DNA of 64,000 nt, taken from NCBI RefSeq assembly GCF_003992665.1, contig NZ_RZMX01000046.1, forward strand, positions 167,817 to 231,816, given 5' to 3'. A program made the position numbers and the translations under genes. The stretch is from Pelagibacterium montanilacus (GTDB lineage Bacteria > Pseudomonadota > Alphaproteobacteria > Rhizobiales > Devosiaceae). Below are positions 63,278 through 64,000 of this stretch, in pieces (position 1 is the first letter of the stretch; every line of letters starts with the position of its first letter). The notes under the pieces were generated by a model. That model ran no database searches. It worked only from the letters and a program-made list of their open reading frames with translations, and had not been told where the DNA came from.

Positions 63278-64000
63278 TCAGCGGAACAGCATGACCGGAA
63301 TGAGCACCGAGCGGATCATCTCGGTTGTCGTGGAGCCGATGATGAAGTTCCGGATGCGCGAGTGCCCATAGGCGCCCATCACGAGCAGGCCGATGTCGTT
63401 GGCCTTCACATACTCGGCGATCACTTTCTCGGCGTCGCCCGGAATCAGAGACGCATGGGTCTCGAACCCGGCCGCGGTGAGCTTGCGGTTGGCGTTTTCG
63501 AGCCGTGAGCGCGCCTGTTCGGTGTCGCTGCCGGCGATGACAAGGTGGCAGGGCGTGCCCGGGAAGAGCTTGCCCTTGGCGATGTGGTCGACGGCCTTGT
63601 CCGCGCTGGCCCCGCCATCATAGGCGATCATGAACGCGTTGACCGGCTTGAAGGCGCGGGAGGCGACCATCACGGGTTTGCTGCTCACGCGCGCGACGCG
63701 CTCGAGGTTGGACCCCAGATGCATCCTGGCAAAGTCCGCCGCCTCGCCGCGCTTGCCCAGAACGATGAGGTCGGCATCGGCCTCGATATCCTTGAGGACC
63801 TCGACGATGTCGCCCCTCAGGAGCCTCGCTTTCGCCTGGCTGACGCCGGCTGCGGCGAGGTGCTGGACGCCTGCATCCACGATGAGCTTGCCGCGCTCCT
63901 GGGCCAGGCGCGACTTTTGCGCGTCGTGCTCGGCCAGCTCGTGCAGCAGATTGCTGCGCACGCCGAGCTCGAGGCTTCCGCTCCAGTCCATCGGGGTGTC
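63278..64000 (-). CDS. Universal stress protein, tandem Usp domains (5' end beyond window)
   Basis: At least 240 residues of a cytoplasmic universal stress protein. The frame is still open at the window edge, so the N-terminus of the first Usp domain is missing. The second domain has the start AFMIAYDGGASADKAVDH and the ATP-binding end LLVMGAYGHSRIRNFIIGSTTTEMIRSV, the G-x2-G-x9-G(S/T) motif. Tandem Usp proteins bind ATP and help survival in starvation or stress. It ends 15 bases before the DksA/TraR-like gene, so they are probably cotranscribed. Confidence 0.9.
   Translation of the reverse strand, partial: DTPMDWSGSLELGVRSNLLHELAEHDAQKSRLAQERGKLIVDAGVQHLAAAGVSQAKARLLRGDIVEVLKDIEADADLIVLGKRGEAADFARMHLGSNLERVARVSSKPVMVASRAFKPVNAFMIAYDGGASADKAVDHIAKGKLFPGTPCHLVIAGSDTEQARSRLENANRKLTAAGFETHASLIPGDAEKVIAEYVKANDIGLLVMGAYGHSRIRNFIIGSTTTEMIRSVLIPVMLFR

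Overview
This GC-rich window (I estimate mid-60s % GC) looks like chromosome from an alphaproteobacterium of the order Hyphomicrobiales. A Devosia/Pelagibacterium-like lineage would fit, but I cannot fix the genus from sequence alone. The main evidence is a tRNA-His that has A73 and U72 and lacks G-1, sitting near a histidyl-tRNA synthetase with the matching divergent motif 2. The other pointers are the order murA / DUF2948 / hisD / UPF0262 / LMW-phosphatase / infA / maf / yacG, an Irr-type iron control element, and RIME-like intergenic palindromes. I see no phage, integrase, insertion sequence, rRNA operon or CRISPR array.

Layout. 1-6.3 kb: partial hisS, a DUF1127-like small ORF, DNA glycosylase tag, an L,D-transpeptidase, tRNA-His and a large PAS protein with a degenerate histidine-kinase core. 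6.4-10.5 kb: an Fbp-type iron(III) ABC importer with an excellent Irr box. 10.5-18.6 kb: an alpha-glucoside module (aglK, aglA, aglR, aglG, aglF, aglE) with three identical-type LacI operators. 18.7-26.4 kb: mrp, transaldolase, an aromatic aminotransferase, rsmJ, an M20 amidohydrolase, a second alpha-glucosidase and a D-2-hydroxyacid dehydrogenase.

26.5-29.8 kb: a three-gene amidoligase-type cassette (circularly permuted ATP-grasp, alpha-E, transglutaminase fold) whose transglutaminase has lost its cysteine. 29.8-36 kb: an AEC carrier, glpK, a degenerate APH-like protein, a single-domain response regulator and an SLC13-type permease. 36.2-41.4 kb: HAD-UbiA prenyltransferase, GtrA, a membrane glycosyltransferase-like protein and an FAD/NAD(P) protein. 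41.4-47.9 kb: a tripartite tricarboxylate transporter (tctCBA), divergent from a tightly overlapped tctD-tctE-binding-protein operon. 48-55 kb: a housekeeping block around murA and infA, with tRNA-Thr and tRNA-Phe. 55.2-58.3 kb: a four-gene ABC operon (DUF3299, ATPase, FtsX-type permease, His-rich PCuAC-like protein) that looks like metal handling. 58.4-64 kb: alkaline phosphatase with a Pho-box-like site, an EAL phosphodiesterase, an MFS carrier, a DksA/TraR zinc-finger protein and a partial universal stress protein.

Four themes deserve attention. (1) Five copies of a palindromic repeat family sit so that the repeat end itself supplies a gene's stop codon. (2) Several proteins keep a catalytic fold but have lost key residues: the histidine-kinase-like protein, the transglutaminase, the APH-like protein and Mrp without CxxC. 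(3) The His-rich ABC operon is a candidate zinc or copper uptake system. (4) The ATP-grasp/alpha-E/dead-transglutaminase cassette is a candidate peptide-modification system of unknown product.
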